Assembly: GCA_019423725.1 (NCBI GenBank)
Contig: JAHZAW010000043.1
Span: 13,277-37,893 of the forward strand
Direction: 5' to 3'
Source of the DNA: Clostridiales bacterium
GTDB taxonomy: Bacteria > Bacillota > Clostridia > Lachnospirales > Anaerotignaceae
DNA length: 24,617 nucleotides
In this document: positions 15,203-23,546 of the stretch, piece by piece
Layout of the letters: each line of letters opens with the position of its first letter
Numbering within the stretch: the first letter of the stretch is position 1
Translations under genes and position numbers: made by a program
The notes under the pieces: model-generated
Told to the model about the DNA's origin: nothing
Database searches by the model: none
The model's input: the letters and a program-made list of their open reading frames with translations, nothing else

Positions 15203-16531
15203 ATGGAATATAATATGGAACCCAATAACAGATACCTAGGAATATATAAAGCAAAACTCAGAACAGCAGAAGAAATAGCAGAATATATTGAGGATGATTT
15301 CGTATGTGCATGTCCTACATGTATGGCTGAGCCTAAGACCATCGTTCATGCCATTGGAGAAAGGGCAAGAAGAGACGAGATCAAAAATGTTCAGCATCAC
15401 AGCATACTTTCACCTGGAGGCGGAGACTATCTTGACCCTGAGCTTGCAGGAAAATATTATCACGTTTCATGGTTCACAACAGCAGCGTCAAGAGCAGGTG
15501 TCCTTGAAGGACGTTTCGACTATATGCCTGCGCATTACAGCCAGGTGCCTTATCTCTGGAGAGAAAAGGTCCCCAAACTTGATGTTTTCTATGCTACTGT
15601 ATCACCCATGGATAAGCACGGATTTTTCTCATTCGGACTTGTTGCTGCTGAGACACTGGCACAGCTTGAAAGAGCAAAATATGTTTTCCTGGAAGTAAAT
15701 GACCAGGTGCCCAGAGTTATGGGTACTCATGTAGTTCATATTTCACAGGCTACAGCAATATGCGAAGCATCATATCCTATGCCTACCCTTGATGAACTTC
15801 CTCTTTCTGAAAACAGCAAGAGAATGGGCGCTATGATCGCTGAAATGATCCCCAATGGAGCAACTATCCAGTTTGGTATCGGAGAAGTTCCCAATGCCGT
15901 AGGAAAACTTCTTCTTGATAAGAAGGATCTTGGAATACATACAGAAATGTTCACAGACAGTATGGTAGACCTTATCGAGGCTGGTGCTGTTACAAATATG
16001 AAAAAGAACATAGATGTTGGCAAGACCGTTGCAGCATTTTGCTGGGGCTCAAAGAGGATGTATGATTTCCTTGATGATAACCGTTCTGTTGAACTCCACG
16101 GAGTTGACTATGTAAATGATCCCTATGTGATCGGAAAACTCGATAATTTCGTTTCAATAAATGCAGGCCTTGAGATCGACTTCCTTGGACAGGTATGTTC
16201 AGAGTCCATCGGCTGGAAGCACTACAGCGGAAGCGGCGGACAGCTCGACTTCGTAAGAGGAAGTTTTATTTCAAAGGGAGGAAAGAGCTTTATCGCTATG
16301 AATTCCACAGCAAAGGGCGGAACCATAAGCAAGATCAAACCTATCCTTACTCCTGGCGCTGCCGTTACAACAACAAAGAATGATATCGACTATGTTGTAA
16401 CAGAATATGGTATTGCCGGCCTTAGAGGAAAAACAGCCGGACAGAGAGCAAAGGCTCTTATTGATATAGCTCATCCTAAGTTTAGAGACGAACTTCTGTT
16501 TGAAGCTAAGAAAATGAATTTAATGGTATAA
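15203..16531 (+). CDS. Acetyl-CoA hydrolase/transferase family: probable butyryl-CoA (or 4-hydroxybutyrate):acetate CoA-transferase
   Basis: A 442-residue class I-type CoA-transferase that swaps CoA between short-chain acyl-CoA and a free acid such as acetate, the final step of butyrate formation in many gut Clostridia. The predicted catalytic glutamate that forms the glutamyl-CoA thioester is E248 (GIHTEMFTD). The oxyanion and CoA-binding loops are FGIGEVPNAV (224-233) and SGSGGQLDFVRG (342-353). The start is ATG 15203 with AAAGGAG 7 nt upstream; upstream in-frame codons overlap the promoter. Length matches the But/4-hydroxybutyrate CoA-transferase branch, shorter than Cat1-type succinyl-CoA transferases. 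Sequence alone does not separate butyryl-CoA from 4-hydroxybutyryl-CoA specificity. A Rex-like site upstream fits redox control of a fermentation gene. Confidence 0.88.
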   Translation: MEYNMEPNNRYLGIYKAKLRTAEEIAEYIEDDFVCACPTCMAEPKTIVHAIGERARRDEIKNVQHHSILSPGGGDYLDPELAGKYYHVSWFTTAASRAGVLEGRFDYMPAHYSQVPYLWREKVPKLDVFYATVSPMDKHGFFSFGLVAAETLAQLERAKYVFLEVNDQVPRVMGTHVVHISQATAICEASYPMPTLDELPLSENSKRMGAMIAEMIPNGATIQFGIGEVPNAVGKLLLDKKDLGIHTEMFTDSMVDLIEAGAVTNMKKNIDVGKTVAAFCWGSKRMYDFLDDNRSVELHGVDYVNDPYVIGKLDNFVSINAGLEIDFLGQVCSESIGWKHYSGSGGQLDFVRGSFISKGGKSFIAMNSTAKGGTISKIKPILTPGAAVTTTKNDIDYVVTEYGIAGLRGKTAGQRAKALIDIAHPKFRDELLFEAKKMNLMV

Positions 16532-16563
16532 GCCAAAGCATCCTATCCCCGCTTTGTCAAAGG

Positions 16564-16595
16564 AAAAACCTCTTTTTTATAAAAGAGGTTTTTTA
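16564..16595 (+). terminator. Terminator after the CoA-transferase
   Basis: AAAAACCTCTTTT pairs with AAAAGAGGTTTTT (16564-16576 with 16581-16593) around TTAT, then more T residues. Confidence 0.88.
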
Positions 16596-16658
16596 TTGCT
16601 TTTTTTTCTGATATACTATTGAAAATAAATGATTGAAAAATATTTAGGAGGAATACAA

Positions 16659-17102
16659 ATGCGAGTAAGCTGGGACGAATATTTTATGGAAATCGCTGAA
16701 ATAGTAAAAACAAGATCGACCTGCATGAGACGCCAGATCGGTGCTGTTATTGTAAAGGACAACAGGATAATAACAACAGGTTATAACGGAGCGCCTTCAG
16801 GATGCAGGCACTGTACGGAAATAGGAAGCTGTTACAGACAGGAGCATAACATACCTTCAGGAGAAAGACATGAACTCTGCAGAGCCCTTCATGCTGAGCA
16901 GAACGCCATAATACAGGCCGCAAGAATAGGAAACACGACTGACGGAGCCACGATATATGTCACCAATCAGCCGTGTGTAATATGTGCTAAAATGTGTATA
17001 AATGCCGGAATAAAAAGGATCGTTTATAAGGACAGCTATCCCGATGCCCTTTCGCTTGAAATGCTTGGCGAGGCTGGGATAGAGCTTGTAAAGCTTGACT
17101 GA
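16659..17102 (+). CDS. dCMP deaminase / ComEB-like cytidine deaminase family protein
   Basis: A 147-residue zinc-dependent deaminase converting dCMP to dUMP, which feeds thymidylate synthesis. The zinc and catalytic motifs are H78-A-E80 (RALHAEQNAI) and PC106-x2-C109 (NQPCVICAKMC). The N-terminal WDEYFMEIA, TGYNGAPSGCRHC and a Cys/His-rich insert (C49, C52, C58, H71, C74) are usual for the dCMP-deaminase branch, where the insert can hold a second zinc. The start is ATG 16659 with AGGAGG 7 nt upstream; an in-frame ATG 30 nt earlier has no site. It converges on the nitrilase-family gene with only 19 nt between, and no clear terminator in the gap. Confidence 0.92.
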   Translation: MRVSWDEYFMEIAEIVKTRSTCMRRQIGAVIVKDNRIITTGYNGAPSGCRHCTEIGSCYRQEHNIPSGERHELCRALHAEQNAIIQAARIGNTTDGATIYVTNQPCVICAKMCINAGIKRIVYKDSYPDALSLEMLGEAGIELVKLD

Positions 17103-17121
17103 TACATTTATACTTTTGTTT

Positions 17122-17904
17122 TTACCAGTATTTTTTGTAAATATTGGGATGGCGGTCACGTTTTACGTCATATTCCTGACGGAATTCGTCCGCCTCTTTT
17201 ATATCGATGTCCGCGGTGATGAGAGCCTCGTCTTCGCGTATTTCGGTGATGAGCCTGCCTCTGGGATTGATTATCTGTGAATGGCCGGTGTATCCATACT
17301 TCATTTCATGGCCAGTGCGGTTTACGGCGGCTATGAAAGACTGATTTTCGATAGCTCTAGCCTTGAGAAGAATGTCAAAATATTCTATCCTTACATCGGG
17401 CCAGCTGGCAAGAACAATGATGAGTTTGCTTTTTGCGGAAGCTATCTGGAATATTTCAGGAAAACGTACATCGTAGCATATAAATGGTGATGTGGTGACC
17501 CCGTTGAGGTCAAACCATGATATGCTGTCTCCGCCTGTGTAGAATTTTTCAGCTCCATGGGAGTAGGGATGTATTTTGGAATAAACGGATACTACTTTTC
17601 CGTTTTTATCTACTGTTATGGCCTGGTTGTAGAAGTTTCCGTCATCTGATTTTATGGATATGCCAAAGGATATAAATATTTTATTTCTTCTGGCCTGTTC
17701 TGAAAAGAAACGGATGGTTTCCGAATCGTTTTCATGTTCAGATATGAGGTCTAAATTCATGGAAAAGCCTGTCAGGGACATTTCTGGGAAAATAATGAGT
17801 TCAGAACCTTCAGCTGCTGCCTGGCTTATCATTTTTTCTGCTGTTTTTTCATTGGCTTTTTTGTCTTCCCAGACGATGTCTGTCTGTGCAAGAGATATTT
17901 TCAA
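17122..17904 (-). CDS. Nitrilase-superfamily carbon-nitrogen hydrolase (omega-amidase-like)
   Basis: A 260-residue cytoplasmic amidohydrolase with the complete Glu-Lys-Cys triad: E41 (IIFPEMSLTGF), K110 (YSKIHPYS) and C143 (FICYDVRFPE). The order and the LPE/RFPE contexts put it in the C-N hydrolase superfamily, closest in feel to omega-amidase/YafV-type members that hydrolyse 2-oxoglutaramate or similar amides. That assignment is an inference. The start is a TTG at 17904, with AAAGGAG 9 nt upstream; no ATG lies at the N-terminus of the conserved MKISLAQTD segment. It is monocistronic with its own promoter. Confidence 0.9.
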   Translation of the reverse strand: MKISLAQTDIVWEDKKANEKTAEKMISQAAAEGSELIIFPEMSLTGFSMNLDLISEHENDSETIRFFSEQARRNKIFISFGISIKSDDGNFYNQAITVDKNGKVVSVYSKIHPYSHGAEKFYTGGDSISWFDLNGVTTSPFICYDVRFPEIFQIASAKSKLIIVLASWPDVRIEYFDILLKARAIENQSFIAAVNRTGHEMKYGYTGHSQIINPRGRLITEIREDEALITADIDIKEADEFRQEYDVKRDRHPNIYKKYW

Positions 17905-17964
17905 TGGGATCAGCTCCTTTATTATATATTTAAACGGCCGGATGGCCGGAAAATAATTAAAGAT

Positions 17965-17993
17965 ATAGTAACACTTTTAAATACTGTTTTCAA
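17965..17993 (-). promoter_or_regulatory. Promoter of the nitrilase-family gene
   Basis: On the minus strand, TTGAAA (17993-17988), a 17-bp spacer, then TACTAT (17970-17965). A small CGGCC/GGCCG hairpin (17935-17948) lies in the leader. Confidence 0.6.
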
Positions 17994-18013
17994 TAAATGA
18001 TGAGGTGATATTT

Positions 18014-18769
18014 ATGAAAATGATATCATGGAATGTTAACGGCCTGAGAGCCTGCGTTACAAAGGGCTTTGAAGACTATTTTAAAGAGGCCGATGCGGAT
18101 ATTTTTTCCATCCAGGAGACAAAGCTCCAGGAAGGACAGATAGACTTTGCTCCTGAGGGATACTATGCCTACTGGAACTACGCCCAGAGAAAGGGATACT
18201 CAGGTGTAGCAGTTTTCACAAAGCAGAAACCCCTGGATGTGGTATATGGAATGGGCATAGATGAACATGATAAAGAGGGAAGGGTGATAACCCTTGAATT
18301 TGAAAATTTTTACCATATAACTGTATACACACCAAATTCCCAGAGCGAAAACGCAAGGCTGGACTATAGGATGAAATGGGAAGATGATTTCAGGGATTAT
18401 ATAAATGAACTGGACCAGGTAAAACCAGTAATAATCACAGGAGACCTCAATGTGGCCCACAATGAGATCGACCTTAAAAATCCCGCCACCAATAGAAGAA
18501 ATGCCGGATTCACTGACGAGGAAAGGGGAAAAATGACTGAACTTCTCGCCTCTGGATATATAGATACTTTCAGGTATTTTTATCCTGATGTGACAGGGGC
18601 CTATTCCTGGTGGAGCTATAGATTCAAAGCCCGTGAGAAAAACGCCGGATGGAGGATCGACTATTATATCGTGTCAAAAAGGCTTGAGGACAAGCTCCTG
18701 GCGGCAAAGATACATTCTGATGTGATGGGAAGCGACCACTGCCCCGTGGAACTGGATATCGATCTTTAA
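18014..18769 (+). CDS. xth: Exodeoxyribonuclease III (AP endonuclease)
   Basis: A 251-residue base-excision-repair enzyme that cleaves at abasic sites and trims 3' ends. ExoIII-family motifs are complete: SWNVNGLRA (5-13), IQETKLQ with metal-binding E35, the YTPNSQ segment, ITGDLNVAH, AGWRIDYYI, and the C-terminal GSDHCP (D241/H242 catalytic pair). The start is ATG 18014 with TGAGGTG 6 nt upstream; a GTG at 18005 is part of that site. Length is normal. It is divergent from the nitrilase gene. No convincing terminator is seen before the hydrogenase promoter. Confidence 0.96.
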   Translation: MKMISWNVNGLRACVTKGFEDYFKEADADIFSIQETKLQEGQIDFAPEGYYAYWNYAQRKGYSGVAVFTKQKPLDVVYGMGIDEHDKEGRVITLEFENFYHITVYTPNSQSENARLDYRMKWEDDFRDYINELDQVKPVIITGDLNVAHNEIDLKNPATNRRNAGFTDEERGKMTELLASGYIDTFRYFYPDVTGAYSWWSYRFKAREKNAGWRIDYYIVSKRLEDKLLAAKIHSDVMGSDHCPVELDIDL

Positions 18770-18850
18770 AAATTCATATAAAAAGTGTTTAAAACAGGGT
18801 GTGAAATTCGTGTCATTTTTTTGCTATGATTATGCTATTTTAATGACGCC

Positions 18851-18871
18851 AGACCTTTGACAAGCAGGTCT
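18851..18871. promoter_or_regulatory. Inverted repeat over the hydrogenase-operon -35 box (candidate operator)
   Basis: AGACCT (18851-18856) and AGGTCT (18866-18871) are perfect inverted arms with a 9-bp spacer that contains the TTGACA -35 hexamer. This is the position where a dimeric repressor would block RNA polymerase. It does not resemble the Rex or Fur consensus. Confidence 0.45.
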
Positions 18872-18884
18872 TATTTGCTATAAT
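18857..18884 (+). promoter_or_regulatory. Strong promoter of the hydrogenase sensor operon
   Basis: A consensus TTGACA (18857-18862), 16 bp, then an extended -10 TGCTATAAT (TATAAT 18879-18884). The first start codon is 37 nt downstream. Confidence 0.85.
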
Positions 18885-18920
18885 ATAAACGAATGTAAAA
18901 ATAATAAGGAGGTCTTTCTG

Positions 18921-19163
18921 ATGAAAACTTGTAAAGTATGTATTGGAAGTGCCTGTCATTTAAAAGGCTCTTATGAGATTATAAATATTCTTAAGAAAGC
19001 TATAGAGAGGGACGGAAATTCTGATAAGGTAGCTGTAAAGGCATCTTTCTGCCTTGGAAACTGTGAAGGTGCAGTAGCTACAACTTATGATGACAAGATG
19101 TATTCTCTTCAGCCTGCAACAGCAGAGGAGTTTTATAACACAGTAATAAAGGAGTCCATCTGA
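18921..19163 (+). CDS. Small thioredoxin-like [2Fe-2S] ferredoxin
   Basis: An 80-residue stand-alone version of the NuoE/HndA C-terminal [2Fe-2S] domain. The cluster ligands are C7-x4-C12 (CIGSAC) and C44-x3-C48 (CLGNC), the spacing of thioredoxin-like ferredoxins; an extra C4 precedes them. It should shuttle electrons to or from the hydrogenases encoded next to it. The start is ATG 18921 with AAGGAGG 8 nt upstream. It is the first gene of the four-gene operon, and its stop is one base from the next start. It lacks the N-terminal helical domain of full-length NuoE, so it is not a complex I or HndABCD subunit. Confidence 0.9.
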   Translation: MKTCKVCIGSACHLKGSYEIINILKKAIERDGNSDKVAVKASFCLGNCEGAVATTYDDKMYSLQPATAEEFYNTVIKESI

Positions 19164-19164
19164 T

Positions 19165-20886
19165 ATGATAAGAATGTTTGATCTAATGAGCGATAACTGT
19201 AAGAACTGCTATAAATGCATCAGGTATTGCCCGGTCAAAGCCATTCGTTTTCAGAGCGGAAAAGCTGAGATAGATATGGATAAATGCATTGCCTGCGGGC
19301 AATGCTTTGTTGTATGTCCAAAACATGTCAGAAATGCGGATAACGATTATGCCGATGTATACGGCAGGATAAAAAATGGTGTTAAAACTGCGGCAGTCAT
19401 TGACTCCTCATACCTGGCCATGTTCGATGAGCCTGAGAAGTTTGTAGCCGGTCTTAAAAAACTTGGATTTGCCACTGTCCAGGAAGTGGCTGCGGCAACT
19501 GCAAGGATTACCGAAGAACAGATGGAATATATGGAGGAACACAGAAATCTGAAATATATGATAACATCCAGCTGTCCTTCAGCCTATCTTTATGTATGTA
19601 AATATTATCCAGAACTGGTAAAATATTTAATGCCTGTCATCTCTCCGTCGGTGGCTCTGGCAAGGCTTATAAAAAACAAGGATAAAGATATTTATACCGT
19701 ATATATAGGCCCCTGCCTCAGCAGGAGATATGAGACACTGGAATCAGAGATAACATGTCTTGATGCCGCCATAAGTTTTACCGAAGCCGTAAGGATGATG
19801 AGGGTAAGCTTTATCGATTATACAAAGCTTGAGCCTAAACTTCCCGACAGAGTATCCGGAAGTGAGAGGAAAAACTATGCCATGCCAGGAAAAACATGCG
19901 ACAGGCTCCTTGTTAAAGCTTCCAGTCTTAATTACAGCGTAGTTTCCATTGATGGAGCTGAGCAGACGGCAGAGCTTCTGGAGGCCATGAAGGACGGGAT
20001 ACTTGACAGGACCATGGCTGATATAGCCATATGCCACGGTTCATGCCTGAACGGACCGTTTATGCATGGGAATAATACGAACATGTTTTTAAGCCTTCAG
20101 AAACTTAGAAAGCATGTTGACACAAGACAGAAATTAATGGGCGGAGAAGAAAACGATGAGGTCATAAACTGGTCAGGAGTTGATTTCACCACATCATTTT
20201 CACCCATGGAAATAAAGAAGGAAAAATACTCCGATGAGGAGATAAAGGAAGTACTCATAAAAATGGGCAAAAACAGCAGAGCCGATGAGCTTGACTGTGG
20301 AGCCTGCGGATATAATTCATGCAGGGAGAAGGCTGAGGCTGTCCTTGGGGGAATGGCGCAGATAAATATGTGTATGCCCTATATGAAGCGTAAAGCCGAG
20401 ACCATGACCAGTGCCATATTCCTTGCGGCAAGGAACTCAATAATAATTGCCGATATGGATCTTAAGGTATTGAGGATAAACCCTGCCATGGAAAAGGTGT
20501 CAAAAATTAGAATGGCCGATGCCGTTGGAATGAACGCTTCGGAATTTATTCCTGAAGAATATTTCAAAAAAGTGCTGGAGAGCGGAAATGATATCGTCGG
20601 TGAAAAAATAAGCATCGAAAAATTCGGCTTTACGGGACTGATGAACATAATGTACATGAAGGAAGAAAGAAACTTCATGGTGACCATACAGGATATAACG
20701 GCCGATGAAAAGAGAAGGGCCGAACTTGAGAAATTAAGACTCAGCACTGTTGACGTAGCCCAGAACGTAATCGACAAGCAGATGATGGTAGCCCAGGAGA
20801 TAGCCTCACTGCTGGGAGAGACAACAGCGGAAACAAAGGTGGCGCTCAACAGGCTCAAAAAAGTCGTGCTTAAAGAGGGTGAGTGA
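19165..20886 (+). CDS. hydS: Sensory-type [FeFe]-hydrogenase with C-terminal PAS domain (group C / HydS-like)
   Basis: A 573-residue modular protein. Two [4Fe-4S] ferredoxin motifs come first (C12/15/18/22 and C41/44/47/51). The H-cluster domain (about 70-350) keeps all four cysteine ligands: C137 (L1, TSSCP), C184 (L2, GPCLSRR), C290 and C294 (L3, CHGSC). The proton-relay Cys of catalytic enzymes (first C of TSCCP) is Ser136 here, and the Glu and Met of the L3 ExMxC motif are missing. A further Fe-S motif, C378-x2-C381-x4-C386-x16-C403, then leads into a PAS domain (about 412-512) and a helical tail. This is the layout of group C sensory hydrogenases, which report H2 or redox state rather than turn over quickly. 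The start is ATG 19165 with AAAGGAG 10 nt upstream. The downstream phosphatase overlaps its end. Confidence 0.9.
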   Translation: MIRMFDLMSDNCKNCYKCIRYCPVKAIRFQSGKAEIDMDKCIACGQCFVVCPKHVRNADNDYADVYGRIKNGVKTAAVIDSSYLAMFDEPEKFVAGLKKLGFATVQEVAAATARITEEQMEYMEEHRNLKYMITSSCPSAYLYVCKYYPELVKYLMPVISPSVALARLIKNKDKDIYTVYIGPCLSRRYETLESEITCLDAAISFTEAVRMMRVSFIDYTKLEPKLPDRVSGSERKNYAMPGKTCDRLLVKASSLNYSVVSIDGAEQTAELLEAMKDGILDRTMADIAICHGSCLNGPFMHGNNTNMFLSLQKLRKHVDTRQKLMGGEENDEVINWSGVDFTTSFSPMEIKKEKYSDEEIKEVLIKMGKNSRADELDCGACGYNSCREKAEAVLGGMAQINMCMPYMKRKAETMTSAIFLAARNSIIIADMDLKVLRINPAMEKVSKIRMADAVGMNASEFIPEEYFKKVLESGNDIVGEKISIEKFGFTGLMNIMYMKEERNFMVTIQDITADEKRRAELEKLRLSTVDVAQNVIDKQMMVAQEIASLLGETTAETKVALNRLKKVVLKEGE

Positions 20887-20887
20887 T

Positions 20888-22057
20888 TTGTATTTTATTG
20901 ATGCTTCATACAACAGTTTAAAAAAATACAATGAGGAACTCTGCGGCGACTGTATTAAGCAGGCTAATCTTAAGGACTGTAAAATATTTGTCCTGGCTGA
21001 CGGCCTTGGAAGCGGTGTAAAGGCTAACATCCTTTCCACCCTTACATCAAACATAGCCCTGACCATGCTCAGGGAAGGAGCAACGCTGGAGGAGACCATA
21101 GACACCATGGTCCATACCCTTCCTGTATGCCGTCAGAGGCATCTTGCATATTCCACCTTTACGCTTATAAAGATATTCCGAGACGGCGACGCCTATGTGG
21201 CGGAGTTTGATAATCCTTCCATATTTCTTCATAAAAACGGGAAGGATATACCCATCGAAAAAACTCTCAAGGTGGTAGGGGATAAAAACATATATGAAAG
21301 CCGATTCAAGATGGATAAGGACACAATGCTTGTTGCAGTAAGCGACGGCGTTGTCCATGCAGGAGTAGGACATTCCCTTGACCTGGGCTGGGAGTGGGTC
21401 AATGTAAACACATATTTAAGGGACCTGTCTAAGGATGACATATCCACAAAGGACGTAGTCAGCAATGTACTGGACTGCTGCAATGACCTTTATGAAAATG
21501 AGCCGGGAGATGACACATCGGTGCTGGCGGTAAAAATAAAGGAACAGCAGGTCATAAATCTGTTTTTTGGACCGCCCAGGGATAGGAAAAATGATACAGA
21601 AGTGTTTGAAAAGGTGCTTCGCTCAGGAGAAAAGGTAGTTATATGCGGAGGAACAACGGCGCAGATAGCATCAAGGCTCCTTGGCAGGGAAATGGATTTT
21701 GATATGGACACAATGACCATGGATATACCGCCCATAGCGAAGATAGAAGGAATTGAGCTGGTCACTGAGGGGGTAATAACCCTTTCAAAGGCCATAGATA
21801 TATTGAGAGAATATGTAAAGCCCGACTATAATCCGAAACTTGATTCCAGGCTCCATGAAAACAATGCGGCAGCCATGCTTGCAAGGCTTCTCATAGAGGA
21901 CTGTGACGGAGTAAAGATATATCAGGGTACGGCAATAAATCCCGCCCATCAGGATCTTGCCTTTAAAATGGATTTTGTATTTAAAATAAATCAGATGAAT
22001 GAATTTAAAACACTGCTTGAGAAGATGGGAAAAGACGTGGAAGTAACATATATTTGA
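20888..22057 (+). CDS. SpoIIE/PP2C-family Ser/Thr phosphatase linked to the hydrogenase sensor
   Basis: A 389-residue soluble protein. The N-terminal about 220 residues form a SpoIIE-type PP2C domain with the metal-binding acids present: D38 (LADGLGSG), D153 (VAVSDGVVHAG) and D208-D209 (GDDTSVLAV). It should dephosphorylate a phospho-Ser/Thr protein, as SpoIIE and RsbU do for anti-anti-sigma factors; no such target is in the window. Residues about 222-389 make a second domain with FFGPPRDR, VVICGGTTAQIASRLLG, and TAINPAHQD that I cannot assign. The start is read as TTG 20888, with AGAGGG 8 nt upstream; GTG 20879 in frame has its site too close. Either way it overlaps or abuts the sensor gene, suggesting translational coupling. 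Confidence 0.87.
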   Translation: MYFIDASYNSLKKYNEELCGDCIKQANLKDCKIFVLADGLGSGVKANILSTLTSNIALTMLREGATLEETIDTMVHTLPVCRQRHLAYSTFTLIKIFRDGDAYVAEFDNPSIFLHKNGKDIPIEKTLKVVGDKNIYESRFKMDKDTMLVAVSDGVVHAGVGHSLDLGWEWVNVNTYLRDLSKDDISTKDVVSNVLDCCNDLYENEPGDDTSVLAVKIKEQQVINLFFGPPRDRKNDTEVFEKVLRSGEKVVICGGTTAQIASRLLGREMDFDMDTMTMDIPPIAKIEGIELVTEGVITLSKAIDILREYVKPDYNPKLDSRLHENNAAAMLARLLIEDCDGVKIYQGTAINPAHQDLAFKMDFVFKINQMNEFKTLLEKMGKDVEVTYI

Positions 22058-22069
22058 TCGAGGTAAATT

Positions 22070-23533
22070 ATGAATATTAAAAAATTTGAGAGCAACGTGC
22101 AGTTTACAAAATATCTTGTAAACAAGGAAATAACCGAAAGATTTATAAACGGTACGCTGGACAACTCCCTTGACGCCATAGCGGAAAAACTTGTCCCCGG
22201 ACCTAAGCCCGTTACAAGATGCTGTATTTATAAGGAAAGGCATATTATAAAGGAAAGGGCTAAAAATGCCATTGAGCCCCTTAAGGGAACGAATGTCATA
22301 AATATCCTTCCTGATGCATGTGATGAATGTCCGGTCAACAGATTTATGGTAACAGAGGCCTGCCGAGGCTGTCTTGCCCATAAATGTGTGGAGGCCTGCC
22401 CTAAAAACGCCATTTTTATCGTAAATCAGCATGCTTACATAAACCAGAATCTCTGTATCGAGTGTGGCAGATGCCATGCGGCCTGCCCCTTCAATGCCAT
22501 AAGCGATGTGCAGCGTCCCTGCATACGTTCATGCGAGATCGGAGCCATAAAGATAGATGAGGACAGGAAAGCCTACATAGATGACAGCAAATGTGTATCA
22601 TGCGGAGCCTGTGTACATATGTGTCCCTTTGGAGCCATCGTTGACAAACCGTTCGTACTTGATGTGCTCAAGTTATTGAAAGATTCAGAAAATAATACAA
22701 AATATAAGGTATATGCCATAATCGCTCCGGCCATCTCATCCCAGTTCACCAATGCCAGGATAGAACAGGTCATTGCGGGCATAGAGAAGATAGGATTTTT
22801 CCATGCCGTTGAGGCAGCCCTTGGAGCTGATATAGTTTCATACCATGAGGCCCATGAATTTGCCGAGACTGTGGAAGAAATGAAGTGGAAAACTACCAGC
22901 TGCTGTCCGGCATTTGTAGATTATGTCAGCAAGGCATTCCCTGATCTTATGGGACATGTATCAAATACAGTTTCACCCATGATAGCAGCGGCAAGACTTA
23001 TAAAGAGCACTGATGAGACGGCAAAGATAGTTTTCATTGGACCTTGTACAGCTAAAAAGATGGAAATAAAGAAAGAGGATCTTAAGGATGCCGTGGATCT
23101 TGTCATCACATTTGAGGAGCTGGCAGCCATGCTCGACGCCATGAATATCAACCTTGAGGAATGTGAGGACAGTGCCCTTGACAACGCATCTTTCTATGGA
23201 AGGATATTTGCCAGAAGCGGCGGTGTAACAGAGGCTGTAAAACAGGTCGTAGAGCATGAAAAAATGGATATAGAGTTCAAGCCGGTAGCAGCTGATGGCC
23301 TGGATGCCTGTACAAAGATACTCAGACTTGCCAAGGCTGGAAAACTGGACGCCAATTTCATTGAGGGAATGGCATGCAAATGCGGCTGTATAGGCGGAGC
23401 AGCTTCCCTTTCCCATGGTCCCAAGGATGTGACCCAGGTGGATAAATACGGAAAGCTTTCCAAGGAAAAGAACAGTATCGATGCCATAAGTGTATTTGAT
23501 ATCGACAGCATAGAGCTGGAAAGAAAAAGATAA
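22070..23533 (+). CDS. hydA: [FeFe]-hydrogenase, probably catalytic (group B-like)
   Basis: A 487-residue hydrogenase catalysing 2H+ + 2e- to H2, reversibly. The N-terminal half carries many cysteines: CDEC (84/87), then C98/101/106/110, C129/132/135/139, C151/C155 and C175/178/181/185, enough for three or more [4Fe-4S] clusters. The H-cluster domain has L1 TSCCP (C278 proton-relay, C279 ligand), L2 GPCTAKK (C326) and L3 E432-G-M434-A-C436-K-C438-G-C440, so all four ligands, the relay Cys, Glu and Met are present. L1 continues with AF instead of the usual W, and L2 has GPC instead of MPC, as I recall for group B enzymes. The start is ATG 22070 with a GAGGT site 5 nt upstream. It is the last gene of the operon. 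HydEFG maturases are not in this window. Confidence 0.9.
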   Translation: MNIKKFESNVQFTKYLVNKEITERFINGTLDNSLDAIAEKLVPGPKPVTRCCIYKERHIIKERAKNAIEPLKGTNVINILPDACDECPVNRFMVTEACRGCLAHKCVEACPKNAIFIVNQHAYINQNLCIECGRCHAACPFNAISDVQRPCIRSCEIGAIKIDEDRKAYIDDSKCVSCGACVHMCPFGAIVDKPFVLDVLKLLKDSENNTKYKVYAIIAPAISSQFTNARIEQVIAGIEKIGFFHAVEAALGADIVSYHEAHEFAETVEEMKWKTTSCCPAFVDYVSKAFPDLMGHVSNTVSPMIAAARLIKSTDETAKIVFIGPCTAKKMEIKKEDLKDAVDLVITFEELAAMLDAMNINLEECEDSALDNASFYGRIFARSGGVTEAVKQVVEHEKMDIEFKPVAADGLDACTKILRLAKAGKLDANFIEGMACKCGCIGGAASLSHGPKDVTQVDKYGKLSKEKNSIDAISVFDIDSIELERKR

Positions 23534-23546
23534 TAAATATTGTTAA

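Noticed and set aside
20379..20858. A 159-codon minus-strand frame opposite the PAS domain of the sensor hydrogenase.
   Set aside because: Ser-rich antisense shadow; the sense frame has continuous conserved motifs.
21785..22477. A 230-codon minus-strand frame across the phosphatase/hydrogenase junction.
   Set aside because: It is antisense to two clear genes with recognisable motifs. Its product is a Cys/Phe/Tyr-rich mix typical of an antisense shadow.
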